A model generated the notes under the pieces. The model was not told the DNA's origin, did not search any database, and saw only the letters and a program-made list of their open reading frames with translations. The translations under genes and the position numbers were made by a program. 64,000 nucleotides of DNA, from NCBI RefSeq assembly GCF_001969265.1, contig NZ_CP019304.1, positions 1,054,001 to 1,118,000 of the forward strand. Direction: 5' to 3'. Shown piece after piece: positions 1 to 8,874 of this stretch (its first letter is position 1; every line of letters begins with the position of its first letter). Origin of the DNA: Arthrobacter sp. QXT-31. GTDB lineage: Bacteria; Actinomycetota; Actinomycetes; Actinomycetales; Micrococcaceae.

Positions 1-29
1 GGTAAGTGAGGCGACACCGCGAGGATCGG

Positions 30-1472
30 ATGGACTACTACGCAATCAACGCCCTGCGTGAGAACCATGCAGGCTGGTCCCTGCTGCGCGCCCAGAACGC
101 CCCGCTGGCCATCTCGTTTTTCATGGCGGCCTTCACCGGACCGAACCAGCGCAACGTCGGCCGCCAGCAGCTCATCGACGGCCTCGACGATGTGCTCTTC
201 GGCCTCCGCGATGCCTACGGCGAGGACAAGTTCCCGCGGCAGGCAGCCGAGTACCTGGACGACTGGGCCGCCCCCGAAAGGGCGTGGCTGCGGAAGTACT
301 ACATCCAGGGCCAGGACGAGCCCCGCTACGACCTCACCCCGGCGGCCGAGGACGTGGTCCGCTGGGTGGAGAGCCTCAAGGGCAGGGACTTCGTCGCCAC
401 CCAGTCGCGGCTGACGAGCATCTTCGCGGTCCTGGAGCGGCTGGTCCAGCAGTCGGAGACGGACCCTGAGGTTCGCCTCAAGGAACTGCAAAGCCAGCGG
501 GACGCCATCGACGCAGAGATGCAGCGCATCCGCGACGGCAACATCCGCGTCATGACAGCGCCGGAAGCCCTGGACCACTTCCAACAGCTGACGGCCCTGG
601 CCAAGGATCTCCTCTCCGACTTCCGCGAGGTCGAGCAGAACTTCCGCAAGCTGGACCGCCAGGTCCGCGAGCAGATCGCCACCTGGGACGGCACCCAGGG
701 CGAGCTGCTGGAATCGATCTTCGCCAACCAGCAGGACATCAGCAGCTCCCTGCAGGGCCGGACATTCCAGGGCTTTTGGGACTACCTCATGTCCCCAGAA
801 TCCCGGCGGAAACTGCAGGAACTCCTCCAGCGCGCCACCCAAATCGAAGCCCTGGCCAGCACCGAGAACCTGCACACCGTCACCAACCTGCACCAGGACT
901 GGCTGCCCGCCGTCGAACAGACCCAGGCCACCGTCCGCCAGCTGTCCCAGCAGATGCGCCGGCTGCTGGACGACAAGGTGTTCCTCGAAAACAAGCGCAT
1001 TATGCAGCTGATCCGAAGCGCCGAGTCGGGCGCGCTGGCAACAAGGGAACAACCGCCGTCGGGCGACTTCATCGCCATCGATGGCCCTCAGGTGGAGATC
1101 ACCCTGCCGTTCGAACGCCCGCTGTACGAACCAAGCCGGCGGGTCATGGTCGAGGACCACATCGAAACCGCCGACGACGCGGACGTGGACGCCGGCGCCC
1201 TGTTCAGCCAGTTCCATGTGGACAAGGAACGCCTGAAAGCCAATATTGACGCCGTCCTCGCCGAGGCCGAACAGGCCACGCTGGCGGACATCACAAAGAA
1301 ACACCCCGTACAGCAGGGTCTCGCGGAGATCGTGGCCTACTACCAGCTGGCCACGGAGTCCGACTGGGCCACCATCAACGCGGAGACCGAGCAGCACATA
1401 GCCTGGCAGCTGGAAGACGGCAGCATCCGCGAAGCCACACTCGAACAGATCATCTTCGGAAGGCCCGCATGA
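30..1472 (+). CDS. jetA: Wadjet subunit JetA (DUF3375, MukF-like kleisin)
   Basis: This 480-aa protein is the kleisin-like subunit of the Wadjet complex, an SMC machine that recognises and linearises small circular DNA such as plasmids. The N-terminus (YYAINALRENHAGWSLLRA) and the long helical middle match the DUF3375 family, and it is followed by DUF4194, SMC-ATPase and TOPRIM genes in the canonical order. An in-frame GTG lies at position 6, but the ATG at 30 has a GAGG Shine-Dalgarno five bases upstream and begins where the family homology begins. The stop overlaps the start of the next gene (ATGA), so the two are translationally coupled. Family assignment is from recognition; role is from work on Wadjet. 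Confidence 0.9.
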   Translation: MDYYAINALRENHAGWSLLRAQNAPLAISFFMAAFTGPNQRNVGRQQLIDGLDDVLFGLRDAYGEDKFPRQAAEYLDDWAAPERAWLRKYYIQGQDEPRYDLTPAAEDVVRWVESLKGRDFVATQSRLTSIFAVLERLVQQSETDPEVRLKELQSQRDAIDAEMQRIRDGNIRVMTAPEALDHFQQLTALAKDLLSDFREVEQNFRKLDRQVREQIATWDGTQGELLESIFANQQDISSSLQGRTFQGFWDYLMSPESRRKLQELLQRATQIEALASTENLHTVTNLHQDWLPAVEQTQATVRQLSQQMRRLLDDKVFLENKRIMQLIRSAESGALATREQPPSGDFIAIDGPQVEITLPFERPLYEPSRRVMVEDHIETADDADVDAGALFSQFHVDKERLKANIDAVLAEAEQATLADITKKHPVQQGLAEIVAYYQLATESDWATINAETEQHIAWQLEDGSIREATLEQIIFGRPA

Positions 1473-2113
1473 ATCCGGCAGAGAATTTCCCAGCCACAGC
1501 GGAAACGGAAAGCCGCACGCCCGAGGAACTTCCCGGCGTCGTCACCCGGCTCTTCAAAGGCGTGCTGTACGCCGAAGCGGACGAGAAGGTCTGGCAGTCG
1601 CTGCTGCGCCTGTCCTCCCAGGTCCGCGACTACGTGTCCGTGCTGGGGCTGGACCTGATCCTGGACGAGTCCGAGGGCTACGCGTTCCTGAAGTCGCGCG
1701 AGGATCCGGACGGCACGCTCCCCCGGCTCATCGCCCGCCGCACGCTCACCTTCAACGTCAGCCTCCTGCTGGTCCTCCTCCGCCGCCGCATGCTGGAGTT
1801 CGACATCAACAGCAGCGAGGTCAGGCTCATCATGACCGAGCAGGACATCGTGGACATGGTCTCGCTGTTCCGGCCCGAATCCAGCAACGAGGCCCGGACC
1901 CTGGACCGGCTCCGGGCCGACATCAAGAAAGTGGTGGAGCTCGGCTTTCTTCGGAAGCTCAAGGGGCAGGCGGACACGTACGAGGTGGCCCGCATCCTCA
2001 AGGCGTTCGTGGACGCCCAGTGGATGGAGGAGTTCGATGCGCGGCTGGCGGACTACCGGGCGACGCTGGACGGAACGCTCGGCGCCGGGACCCCAGCGGA
2101 GGACAGCAAGTGA
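1469..2113 (+). CDS. jetB: Wadjet subunit JetB (DUF4194, MukE-like)
   Basis: This 214-aa protein matches the DUF4194 family, the MukE-like winged-helix subunit that binds the kleisin JetA in the Wadjet complex. The segment FLKSREDPDGTLPRLIARR followed by LTFNVSLLLVLLRRRMLEFD is typical of the family. It starts four bases inside the end of jetA and ends by overlapping the GTG start of jetC (GTGA), so the four subunits are made from one transcript with coupled translation. No deletions or frameshifts are visible, and the length is normal for JetB. Confidence 0.88.
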   Translation: MNPAENFPATAETESRTPEELPGVVTRLFKGVLYAEADEKVWQSLLRLSSQVRDYVSVLGLDLILDESEGYAFLKSREDPDGTLPRLIARRTLTFNVSLLLVLLRRRMLEFDINSSEVRLIMTEQDIVDMVSLFRPESSNEARTLDRLRADIKKVVELGFLRKLKGQADTYEVARILKAFVDAQWMEEFDARLADYRATLDGTLGAGTPAEDSK

Positions 2114-5100
2114 GCACCGAAGTGCAGGACACTCTCTTCAGCCTGGAAGAAAAGACGGACGACGGCGGGACTCCCCCGGGCTTCCGGCTGCACCGTTTGG
2201 AGCTGCTCAACTGGGGCACGTTCCACCAGGGCGTGCGGACGTTCCGGTTGGACGGAGCCAACAGCCTCCTCACGGGCGATATCGGCTCGGGCAAGTCGAC
2301 GGTGGTGGACGCCATCACCACCCTGCTGCTGCCGGCCAACAAGATCGAGTACAACAAGGCGGCGGGCGCGCAGAAGAAGGAACGCTCGCTGATGTCGTAC
2401 GTGCGGGGCTTCCACAAGAGCACGCGCAGCATCGGCGGCGAATACTCGAAGCCTGTGGCACTGCGCAGCACCGGGGCGCTGACCGTGGTGCTCGCGGTCT
2501 TCCATAACGCGGTGCTCGGCAAGTCGGTCACCCTTGCCGTTACCCTGTGGGCCACGCAGGAGGCTGGCCAGCCCAACCGTTTCTACTCGCTCGCTGAGGC
2601 AGACCAATCCATCGCTGCAGACTTCTCGAACTTCGGCCAGGACCCGGCCAAGCTGAAGAAGAAACTCCGTGCTGCCGGCGCCGCCGTACACGACACCTTC
2701 GAGCCTTACGCCGCGGCCTTCAAGCGGCAGTTCGGCATCAGCGGCAACCAGGCCATGGAGCTGTTCCACCGCACGGTGTCCATGAAGCAGGTGGAGAACA
2801 TCACCTCGTTCGTGCGGACCAACATGCTGGAGGAGGACAACGTCGCCGAGCGGATCGGCAAACTGATCCACCACTTCGACGACCTGAAAAAGGCCCACGA
2901 AGCGGTGCTGCGGGCGAAGGACCAGATCGCCCTGCTCACGCCCATCAGGGACGGCGCCGCCCAGCACGCGAAGCTGAGCCGCGAGGACGAGCTGGCCCGG
3001 CAGCAGCGGGATCAGCTGCACCCTTGGTTCACGGACCGGAAGCTGCAGCTGAGCCTGGAGCATCAGCAGGAGCTGGAGCGGACCGGTGAACGGCTGCAGG
3101 AGGACAGCAGTAAGCTCCGGACCGAGATCGCGGACAAGCGGCGCCAGCTGCAGGCCGTGCAGGAGGACATCCGCACCAACGGCGGCGGCCGGCTCGCAGC
3201 GATCGACGCCGACATCGCCCGGCTGGCCAGTGAATCGCGGATTCAGCGGCAGCGCTTCGACACCTACACGGAGGCCGCGAAGGATCTGGGGCTGCGGACG
3301 CCCGAGGACAAAGTGCTCTTCGACGCCAACCGTACAAGGCTTGGCGAGGTCGAAAAGCAGCTCGCCGAACACTCCGATGAGCTGCAGGAGGACCGGACTC
3401 AGCTGACCATCAGCCGCACCGAACTCAACGCGCGCCTGGCAGAGATCGGCGCAGAGCTGCGCAGCCTGCAGTCGCGCCCCAACCTGCTGCCCATCCCCCA
3501 ACTGGAGCTCCGCCGTCGGCTGTGTGACGGCACGGGCATCGCGGAAGCGGCGCTGCCGTACGCCGGCGAACTACTAAAGGTAAGGGACGGCGAGGGCGCC
3601 TGGGAGGGTGCCGCAGAACGCACGCTGCACGGCTTCGCGCTGTCCCTGCTGGTGCCGGCCGAGCACTACGCGGCCGTGAGCAGCTGGGTGGATGCCAACA
3701 ACCTGAGGGGCCGGCTGGTCTATCTGCGGATCGGCGAATCCCCGGCGGCCAGGACGGCGGAGCCGGACACCCTGGCCGCGAAGATCGCCATCAAGCCGGG
3801 CACGCCGTTCCGCAACTTCCTGCTCGACGAGCTCGCCACCCGGTTCGACCACTACTGCTGCGACACCCTCGAGGACTTCCGTCGCTACCCCAAGGCGCTC
3901 ACCGTCAACGGGCAGCTCAAGGGCGGCCGGGGCAGGCACGAAAAGGACGACCGGCGGGAGCTCACCGACCGGCGCAACTACGTGCTCGGCTGGGACAACC
4001 ACGACAAGATCAGCCGCTTCCTCACCGAGCAGGACGAGGTCAGGGGCCAGCTCCGGCTGACAGAGGCGCAGCTGGCCAAGGTGAACGGGAGCCTCGGTGC
4101 GCTGGGCCGGCAGAACCAGCAGCTCGGCACCGTGCGGTCGGTGGCGGACTTCGGCGAGATCAGCTGGCAGCTCACGGCCCGGCGGATCGAGGAGCTCAAG
4201 GCCGAGAAGACCGAGCTGGAAACTGCCAGCGACGTGCTCAGGCAGCTGACCGCCAAGGAATCCGCGGTGTCCGGCGGGCTGGAGCGGCTGGAGGAGCGGG
4301 CCGGCAAGCTGCGCGAGCGCCTGGGCGCGAACGAGAAGGACGCGAAGGACATCGCCGAGGCCATCGAGGAGTGCCGCGGCATCCTCGCCGAGACTCCCCT
4401 GACGGACGACGGCGGGGTGCTGGCCGCCGTCGAACTTCTCACCAAGGCAGCGCTCGGGGACAGGACGCTGACGTACAAGAACACCGGCACGGCGGAAAGC
4501 TCGGTCCGCGCGGGGCTGACGGACACCATCGATGCGCTGTCCAAGCGGATCGCCCGGGCGGCGGAGGGCACCGTCCGGCTGATGGCGGACTTCCGCAACA
4601 GATACCCGAACGAGACCACGGACATCGACGCCGCGCTCGAGGCCGCCGCGGACTACAACCGGCTGCTGGAACAGCTGGTCAGCAACGACCTGCCCCGCTT
4701 TGAGGCGCACTTCAAGGAGTCGCTGAACCAGAACACAATCCACGAGGTGGTGGCGTTCAACGCGTTCCTGGACAGCCGGCGGCAGGACATCGTGAACCGG
4801 ATCGGCGAGATCAACCAGTCGCTGGCGGGCATTGAGTACAACCCGGGCCGGCACATCCAGCTGGAGCACCAGAACAGCTCGGACCAGGACGTTCGCGAGT
4901 TCGGCGTTGATCTGCGGGCGTGCTCGGAGGGGACCATCGGCGACGAGGAACAGTACTCGGAGCAGAAGTACCTGCAGGTGGAGCGCCTGATCGAGCGCTT
5001 CCGGGGACGCGAGGGCCTGACCACGCTGGATGAGAGGTGGACGGCCAAGGTCACGGATGTGCGGAACTGGTTCACGTTCTCGGCGTCGGAGAAGTGGACC

Positions 5101-5505
5101 GAGACGAGCGAGGAGTTTGAGCACTTTACGGACTCGGGCGGCAAGTCGGGCGGCCAGAAGGAGAAGCTGGCGTACACCATCCTCGCGGCTGCGCTGGCCT
5201 TCCAGTTCGGGCTGGGGTCGGGTGTTACCGCCTCCAAGAATGCGAAGAGCGGCCGGAGTTTCCGGTTCGTGGTGATCGACGAGGCGTTCGGGCGCGGGTC
5301 GGACGAGTCCGCGCGGTACGGGCTGCAGCTGTTCCAGCGGATGAAGCTGCAGCTGCTGATCGTCACGCCGCTGCAGAAGATCCACGTGATCGAGCCGTTC
5401 GTCTCGCACGTGGGGTTCGTGGCGAATACCAACGGCGACGACTCGCAGCTGCGCAACATGACCATCCAGGAGTACCGCGACGAACGGGACCGGCGTGGCC
5501 GCTGA
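2110..5505 (+). CDS. jetC: Wadjet SMC-like ATPase JetC
   Basis: This 1131-aa protein is the MukB-like ATPase of Wadjet. A Walker A motif (GDIGSGKST) is at residues 56-64, long coiled-coil arms run from about 270 to 950, and the ABC-type signature (SGGKSGGQKEKL) and Walker B (FVVIDEAFGRGSDES) lie in the last 120 residues. I chose the GTG at 2110, which overlaps the jetB stop, because the reading frame upstream of it lies inside jetB and has no family character. The central hinge region is around residues 500-620. The 3' end overlaps jetD by 11 bases. A short stretch of this gene (about 4651-4770) recurs as a relic at 8065-8184. Confidence 0.9.
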   Translation: MSTEVQDTLFSLEEKTDDGGTPPGFRLHRLELLNWGTFHQGVRTFRLDGANSLLTGDIGSGKSTVVDAITTLLLPANKIEYNKAAGAQKKERSLMSYVRGFHKSTRSIGGEYSKPVALRSTGALTVVLAVFHNAVLGKSVTLAVTLWATQEAGQPNRFYSLAEADQSIAADFSNFGQDPAKLKKKLRAAGAAVHDTFEPYAAAFKRQFGISGNQAMELFHRTVSMKQVENITSFVRTNMLEEDNVAERIGKLIHHFDDLKKAHEAVLRAKDQIALLTPIRDGAAQHAKLSREDELARQQRDQLHPWFTDRKLQLSLEHQQELERTGERLQEDSSKLRTEIADKRRQLQAVQEDIRTNGGGRLAAIDADIARLASESRIQRQRFDTYTEAAKDLGLRTPEDKVLFDANRTRLGEVEKQLAEHSDELQEDRTQLTISRTELNARLAEIGAELRSLQSRPNLLPIPQLELRRRLCDGTGIAEAALPYAGELLKVRDGEGAWEGAAERTLHGFALSLLVPAEHYAAVSSWVDANNLRGRLVYLRIGESPAARTAEPDTLAAKIAIKPGTPFRNFLLDELATRFDHYCCDTLEDFRRYPKALTVNGQLKGGRGRHEKDDRRELTDRRNYVLGWDNHDKISRFLTEQDEVRGQLRLTEAQLAKVNGSLGALGRQNQQLGTVRSVADFGEISWQLTARRIEELKAEKTELETASDVLRQLTAKESAVSGGLERLEERAGKLRERLGANEKDAKDIAEAIEECRGILAETPLTDDGGVLAAVELLTKAALGDRTLTYKNTGTAESSVRAGLTDTIDALSKRIARAAEGTVRLMADFRNRYPNETTDIDAALEAAADYNRLLEQLVSNDLPRFEAHFKESLNQNTIHEVVAFNAFLDSRRQDIVNRIGEINQSLAGIEYNPGRHIQLEHQNSSDQDVREFGVDLRACSEGTIGDEEQYSEQKYLQVERLIERFRGREGLTTLDERWTAKVTDVRNWFTFSASEKWTETSEEFEHFTDSGGKSGGQKEKLAYTILAAALAFQFGLGSGVTASKNAKSGRSFRFVVIDEAFGRGSDESARYGLQLFQRMKLQLLIVTPLQKIHVIEPFVSHVGFVANTNGDDSQLRNMTIQEYRDERDRRGR

Positions 5506-6736
5506 ATCCTGGACTACTGTTTCTGGGCTGCGGGCGCTGTCGCTGAAGGCGTGGAACAGCGGTGCGCTGCTGCGGGAGTTGCTGGAACCGTCGGGCGCGT
5601 ATCCGCGCCGCCGTTCCCTGAAACGTCCTACGGCGGCGGCCCTGTTGAGCGATTACGCTGCGGCCCAGCAGTGGGCGGCTGAGCTGTTCGCCGGTGCCGG
5701 CCCGTACGAACTGGAAACCGCGGAGGTGGGGCGCCGGACGGTGGGCTCCAACCGGATTCCGGCGGCTGCGGTATTTACGACGGTGGAGGACGAAATTTCC
5801 TTTATTGTGAAGTCCCGGGAGGCGGCGCGGTTCCGGGAACTGGCGTCGCAGCTGAATGAACTGGATCCGCTGCTGGCTGGCTGGGCGGCGCGGCGGCCGC
5901 TGAAGCTTTTGGAGCTGGGACCTGACGCTATGACGGCTGCGCGCGTGGCGCTGTGGCTGCGGGACAATCCCGCGCCGGGGATCTACGTCCGGCAACTGGG
6001 ACTGCCCGGAGTGCACACGAAGTTCATCGAGCGGAACCGGCAGGTTATTGACCAACTGCTCGCCGCCGTCGTTGTCTCCGGCTCCGAGATTGATGACCCG
6101 GAGACCACCGCCGAAGCACCAGTGGAAGCGGAGGAACCTGACGTCGCCTTGGACGACGGTGCCGGCCGCACCCCGGCGGCACGCTTTGCCCGGCGCCACG
6201 GGTTTCTGCATCCTCCAGAGCTCGTCCGGTTCCGCATCCTCGACCCCGCGGTTCCCGCGCTGGCCGGCGCCCGGGACATCACCGTCACGGCTGAAGCTTT
6301 GGGTTCACTGGAGCTGCCAGTGCACACCGTGATTGCGACCGAGAACCTGGTCAACTTCCTGGCTCTTCCCGATCGCCCCGGCACCCTGGCCCTCTATGGA
6401 GCCGGCTACGGATTCTCTTCCCTACGTGATGCGGCGTGGCTTCGCGACCGCGGGGTCCTGTACTGGGGCGACATCGACACACACGGCTTCAGAATCCTGG
6501 ACCAGCTTCGTTCAGTGCACCCGCACGTGGAGAGTGTGTTGATGGACGAGGAAACCCTGCTCGCCCACCGCCATGCGTGGGGTGAGGAACCGTCGCCGTC
6601 GAAAGCTGCGTTGACCAGGCTCACTGCGGAGGAGTTGGCGCTCTATGAAGCGCTGAGCAGCGACACCCACGGTTCAGCCGTACGCCTCGAACAGGAACTC
6701 ATCCGCTGGGACTGGGCGCTGGAGCGGCTCCGCTAG
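5495..6736 (+). CDS. jetD: Wadjet TOPRIM-like nuclease JetD (DUF3322-DUF2220)
   Basis: This 413-aa protein is the nuclease subunit of Wadjet. The N-terminal half matches DUF3322 (arm/CAP-like), and the C-terminal half is the DUF2220 TOPRIM-like domain, with the acidic residue of TENLVNF and the metal-binding YWGDIDTHGF (DxD) visible at about residues 278 and 327. The GTG start overlaps the end of jetC. With JetABC intact and this catalytic motif present, the system looks functional. The stop codon overlaps that of the convergent ATPase gene by four bases, leaving no room for a conventional intergenic terminator. Confidence 0.9.
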   Translation: MAAESWTTVSGLRALSLKAWNSGALLRELLEPSGAYPRRRSLKRPTAAALLSDYAAAQQWAAELFAGAGPYELETAEVGRRTVGSNRIPAAAVFTTVEDEISFIVKSREAARFRELASQLNELDPLLAGWAARRPLKLLELGPDAMTAARVALWLRDNPAPGIYVRQLGLPGVHTKFIERNRQVIDQLLAAVVVSGSEIDDPETTAEAPVEAEEPDVALDDGAGRTPAARFARRHGFLHPPELVRFRILDPAVPALAGARDITVTAEALGSLELPVHTVIATENLVNFLALPDRPGTLALYGAGYGFSSLRDAAWLRDRGVLYWGDIDTHGFRILDQLRSVHPHVESVLMDEETLLAHRHAWGEEPSPSKAALTRLTAEELALYEALSSDTHGSAVRLEQELIRWDWALERLR

Positions 6737-7962
6737 TGCTTTTTGGCTTTGGAGCGTCTCTTCTGCACAGGAGGAACATCTAAGTCCGGCACAGCTCGGA
6801 GCATGAAGCGGTCGAAGTGAGGCACAGTGAACCCCGCGTAGCCGTGGGAGGGGGTATAGAGGAGCCCCATGTTGATGAGCTCAGATCTGGTGGGGGCTAG
6901 CTGGGTCGACTCTCGTCCCATGACAGCAGCCACATCTGCGGCCTTTTGCGAGTCAGGGCCGAGCTGTGCCATTGCTCGCATGTAGGCAATCTGCAGTTGA
7001 GTGGCCCTATCCAAACGGACGCGGAAGAAGGAGGAATCAAGCTTGGCCTCGTACGCGTCCTTTGCATCCTCTACGTCTTCAAGCGTGATGACATCGTCGT
7101 CAGCCACTGCCCATACCTGGTACCCAAGCTCTTGAACGAAGTATGGATAGCCCTCCGTAAGCTCAAACGCCCGGTTCAGGGCGTCGTCGCTGAACGACAC
7201 ACCTTCAATGTGAGCAGGCTCGGCGAGAGCCTTCTTTGCATCTTCCACATCGAGCGAGCCGATTTTTGGAAACTTGAAAAGCCGCTCGGCGTAGGATTTT
7301 GCATCACCTGCGAGCTCCGCGATCTGGGGCAGGCCGGCTCCTACAAAGGTTACTGGGAGCTTTCGTTGAACCGTCTTATGTATTGCCTGAATAACGGCTT
7401 CCAGCTGCGTCTGGCTCAGGAACTGGACCTCATCAAACAGCAAAACTAGCCCTGTCGCATGTTCCCGCGCAGCTTCGCCGATGGAAACCAGGACGTCCGT
7501 CAAATCCAGGGTGAGGTTCCCGTGATCGGCAAACCCCTCGGCGGGGTCGACGTCCAAGGACAATGTCGGGGCCCCTGACGACGGGTCGATGGAAAGGCTG
7601 AAGGACTGGAGGACTTGAGCTGCTTTCCTGGCCTTCTCTCCCCACTTGGCCTTGGGCGAAATCTGAAAGAGTGCTGCCCGAAGTTGCGAGTAAACCGTCT
7701 GCCGGAAGTGACTGTCGTCATGCTTGCTGGCCTCCAACTCAAGGACTCTCCACTTGAATTCCTCGGCTATCTGGCGGAACTCTCCCAGCAGCACAGTCTT
7801 CCCAACGCCGCGCAGACCAGTGACGATCATGGATTGATTCGTCCGTCCGCGGCCCAGGCGGTGGAGGAGCACTTTGAAGTCCTCCAGCAACTCGTCTCGT
7901 CCGATGACGATCTCGGGAGTAGCACCGGCATTGGGCGTGTAGGGATTGCTTATGGGGTCCAC
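6733..7962 (-). CDS. Orc1/Cdc6-like AAA ATPase
   Basis: This 409-aa P-loop ATPase carries Walker A (GLRGVGKTVLLGEF) near residue 50 and Walker B (LVLLFDEVQFLS) near residue 170, followed by a sensor/lid region and a C-terminal winged-helix-like tail ending in a basic KKRRSKAKKH. This is the architecture of archaeal-type ATPases and Orc1/Cdc6-like proteins that are scattered among bacterial accessory genes. The start is a GTG. It is convergent with jetD and may be a passenger of the Wadjet locus or an independent defence or mobile-element gene. Codon use is less GC-rich than in the Wadjet genes. I cannot assign a substrate. Confidence 0.7.
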   Translation of the reverse strand: MDPISNPYTPNAGATPEIVIGRDELLEDFKVLLHRLGRGRTNQSMIVTGLRGVGKTVLLGEFRQIAEEFKWRVLELEASKHDDSHFRQTVYSQLRAALFQISPKAKWGEKARKAAQVLQSFSLSIDPSSGAPTLSLDVDPAEGFADHGNLTLDLTDVLVSIGEAAREHATGLVLLFDEVQFLSQTQLEAVIQAIHKTVQRKLPVTFVGAGLPQIAELAGDAKSYAERLFKFPKIGSLDVEDAKKALAEPAHIEGVSFSDDALNRAFELTEGYPYFVQELGYQVWAVADDDVITLEDVEDAKDAYEAKLDSSFFRVRLDRATQLQIAYMRAMAQLGPDSQKAADVAAVMGRESTQLAPTRSELINMGLLYTPSHGYAGFTVPHFDRFMLRAVPDLDVPPVQKRRSKAKKH

Positions 7963-7989
7963 ACGACCGAGCTTACAACTTTTATCCCG

Positions 7990-8010
7990 CTTTATTGGAT
8001 TCTAATAAAG
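7990..8010 (-). promoter_or_regulatory. AT-rich inverted repeat upstream of the ATPase gene
   Basis: CTTTATT and AATAAAG form a perfect 7-bp inverted repeat with a 7-base centre, about 28 bases upstream of the GTG start of the ATPase gene. It sits in an AT-rich pocket that contrasts with the surrounding DNA. Its position suits an operator or a promoter-proximal hairpin; neither is proven. Confidence 0.35.
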
Positions 8011-8047
8011 TGACTAAAAATCAATAAACCCGGGGCAGACCTGTTCT

Positions 8048-8261
8048 GGCTCGAGGTCGCGCCGGACTACAACCGGCTGCTGGACCAGCTGGTCAGCAAC
8101 GACCTCCCCCGGTTTGAGGCGCACTTCAAGGAGTCGCTGAACCAGAACACCATCCACGAAGTGGTGGCGTTCAACGCGTTCCTCGCCACGCCTACGGACC
8201 GGCCGTACGCCTCGAACAGGAACTCATCCGTTGGGACTGGGCGCTGGACCGTCTCCGGTGA
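8048..8261 (+). pseudogene. Relic of a second Wadjet locus (jetC piece fused to jetD tail)
   Basis: Positions 8065-8184 match jetC at 4651-4770 with 6 differences in 120 bases by my manual alignment, all at third codon positions. Positions 8202-8261 match the last 60 bases of jetD (6677-6736), again with differences only at third positions plus a changed stop codon (TGA for TAG). The two pieces are in different reading frames and about 2 kb of intervening coding sequence is missing, so nothing is translated from it as a Wadjet protein. The pattern of silent changes says the source was a separate coding Wadjet operon that had diverged before it was deleted, not a fresh copy of the adjacent genes. 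Confidence 0.85.
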
Positions 8262-8276
8262 CTGGACCTGGCAAAT

Positions 8277-8603
8277 TCAGCGCCCCAGCCCGAGAAAGAC
8301 GGCAAGGGATTGTTCAACTGCAACCATCGTTTTGGAATCTATTCGGCCTATCCGCTGCCCCAGGTTACTGCGACGGACTGTTGTCAGCTTGTCCACCATA
8401 ATCTGGCTGACGAGTTCCAAACCGGTGAGCTGCCCCGGTTCCACCGTCAGCCTCAGGAGCGGGGCGTCAGTCAGATGGGACGTCAGCGGCAGGAGCGTGA
8501 CCGACTCCGACGCTTCGAAAAGGTCATCCTGAATGATGAGTGCGGGTCGGGGCTTCTGCGCATACGTTCCGCCGGACACCGTCCACAGCTCACCGCGATT
8601 CAC
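8277..8603 (-). CDS. Type II toxin, PemK/MazF family
   Basis: This 108-aa protein begins MNRGELWTVSGGTYAQKPRP, the typical opening of PemK/MazF endoribonucleases (GElW, then a PRPALIIQ strand), and has the family's usual length. Such toxins cleave mRNA and stop growth when the antitoxin is degraded. Its ATG overlaps the stop of the upstream antitoxin gene by four bases (ATGA), the standard antitoxin-first arrangement. Function is inferred from family and context. Confidence 0.88.
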   Translation of the reverse strand: MNRGELWTVSGGTYAQKPRPALIIQDDLFEASESVTLLPLTSHLTDAPLLRLTVEPGQLTGLELVSQIMVDKLTTVRRSNLGQRIGRIDSKTMVAVEQSLAVFLGLGR

Positions 8604-8803
8604 TCCGGCCAGTCTTCCGCAATCTGTTCGACGAAATCCTGGTCGTCCGTCGCCCGGTCCGAAGCGGCAACGGCCAGCGCCTGGCGTCGCGCTTCGTCCC
8701 TAAACTTCTCCGTGCGCACATCCGGCACCCACATCTGAATCTGCCGGAATCCGCGCTCACGCATGGCAATCCGGTGCCGTGCAACCCGATCCCTTACGCT
8801 CAT
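8600..8803 (-). CDS. Antitoxin, MazE family (DUF3018-like)
   Basis: This 67-aa protein (MSVRDRVARHRIAMRERGFR) matches small antitoxins annotated as MazE family / DUF3018. The basic N-terminal half, which includes RQIQMWVPDVR, would bind DNA, and the acidic C-terminal tail (DDQDFVEQIAEDWPE) would wrap the toxin. It is the first gene of a two-gene operon with the PemK/MazF toxin. A perfect 12-bp palindrome starts eight bases upstream of its start codon and is a likely autoregulatory operator. Confidence 0.85.
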   Translation of the reverse strand: MSVRDRVARHRIAMRERGFRQIQMWVPDVRTEKFRDEARRQALAVAASDRATDDQDFVEQIAEDWPE

Positions 8804-8811
8804 GAATCCAT

Positions 8812-8823
8812 GTTACATGTAAC
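8812..8823. promoter_or_regulatory. Palindromic operator of the toxin-antitoxin operon
   Basis: GTTACATGTAAC is a perfect 12-bp palindrome located eight bases upstream of the antitoxin start codon. Antitoxins of this class usually repress their own promoter through such a site. Assignment is by position and symmetry only. Confidence 0.5.
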
Positions 8824-8855
8824 GTTCTTGCGTGTGCCCGTGATCCGGCATAACG

Positions 8856-8874
8856 GGGCTTGTCCAACAAGCCC
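8856..8874. promoter_or_regulatory. Candidate GntR operator (19-bp palindrome)
   Basis: GGGCTTGTCCAACAAGCCC is an 8+3+8 perfect inverted repeat 53 bases upstream of the GTG start of the GntR gene. The core TTGTccaACAA resembles GntR-family sites, which often carry GT and AC half-sites around a short centre. It suggests autoregulation of the GntR gene. Confidence 0.5.

Noticed and set aside
2053..5409. Long open frames on the minus strand opposite jetC (up to 611 codons)
   Set aside because: They lie antisense to a clear SMC ATPase gene, show only the biased composition expected of a high-GC complementary strand and have no recognisable domain.
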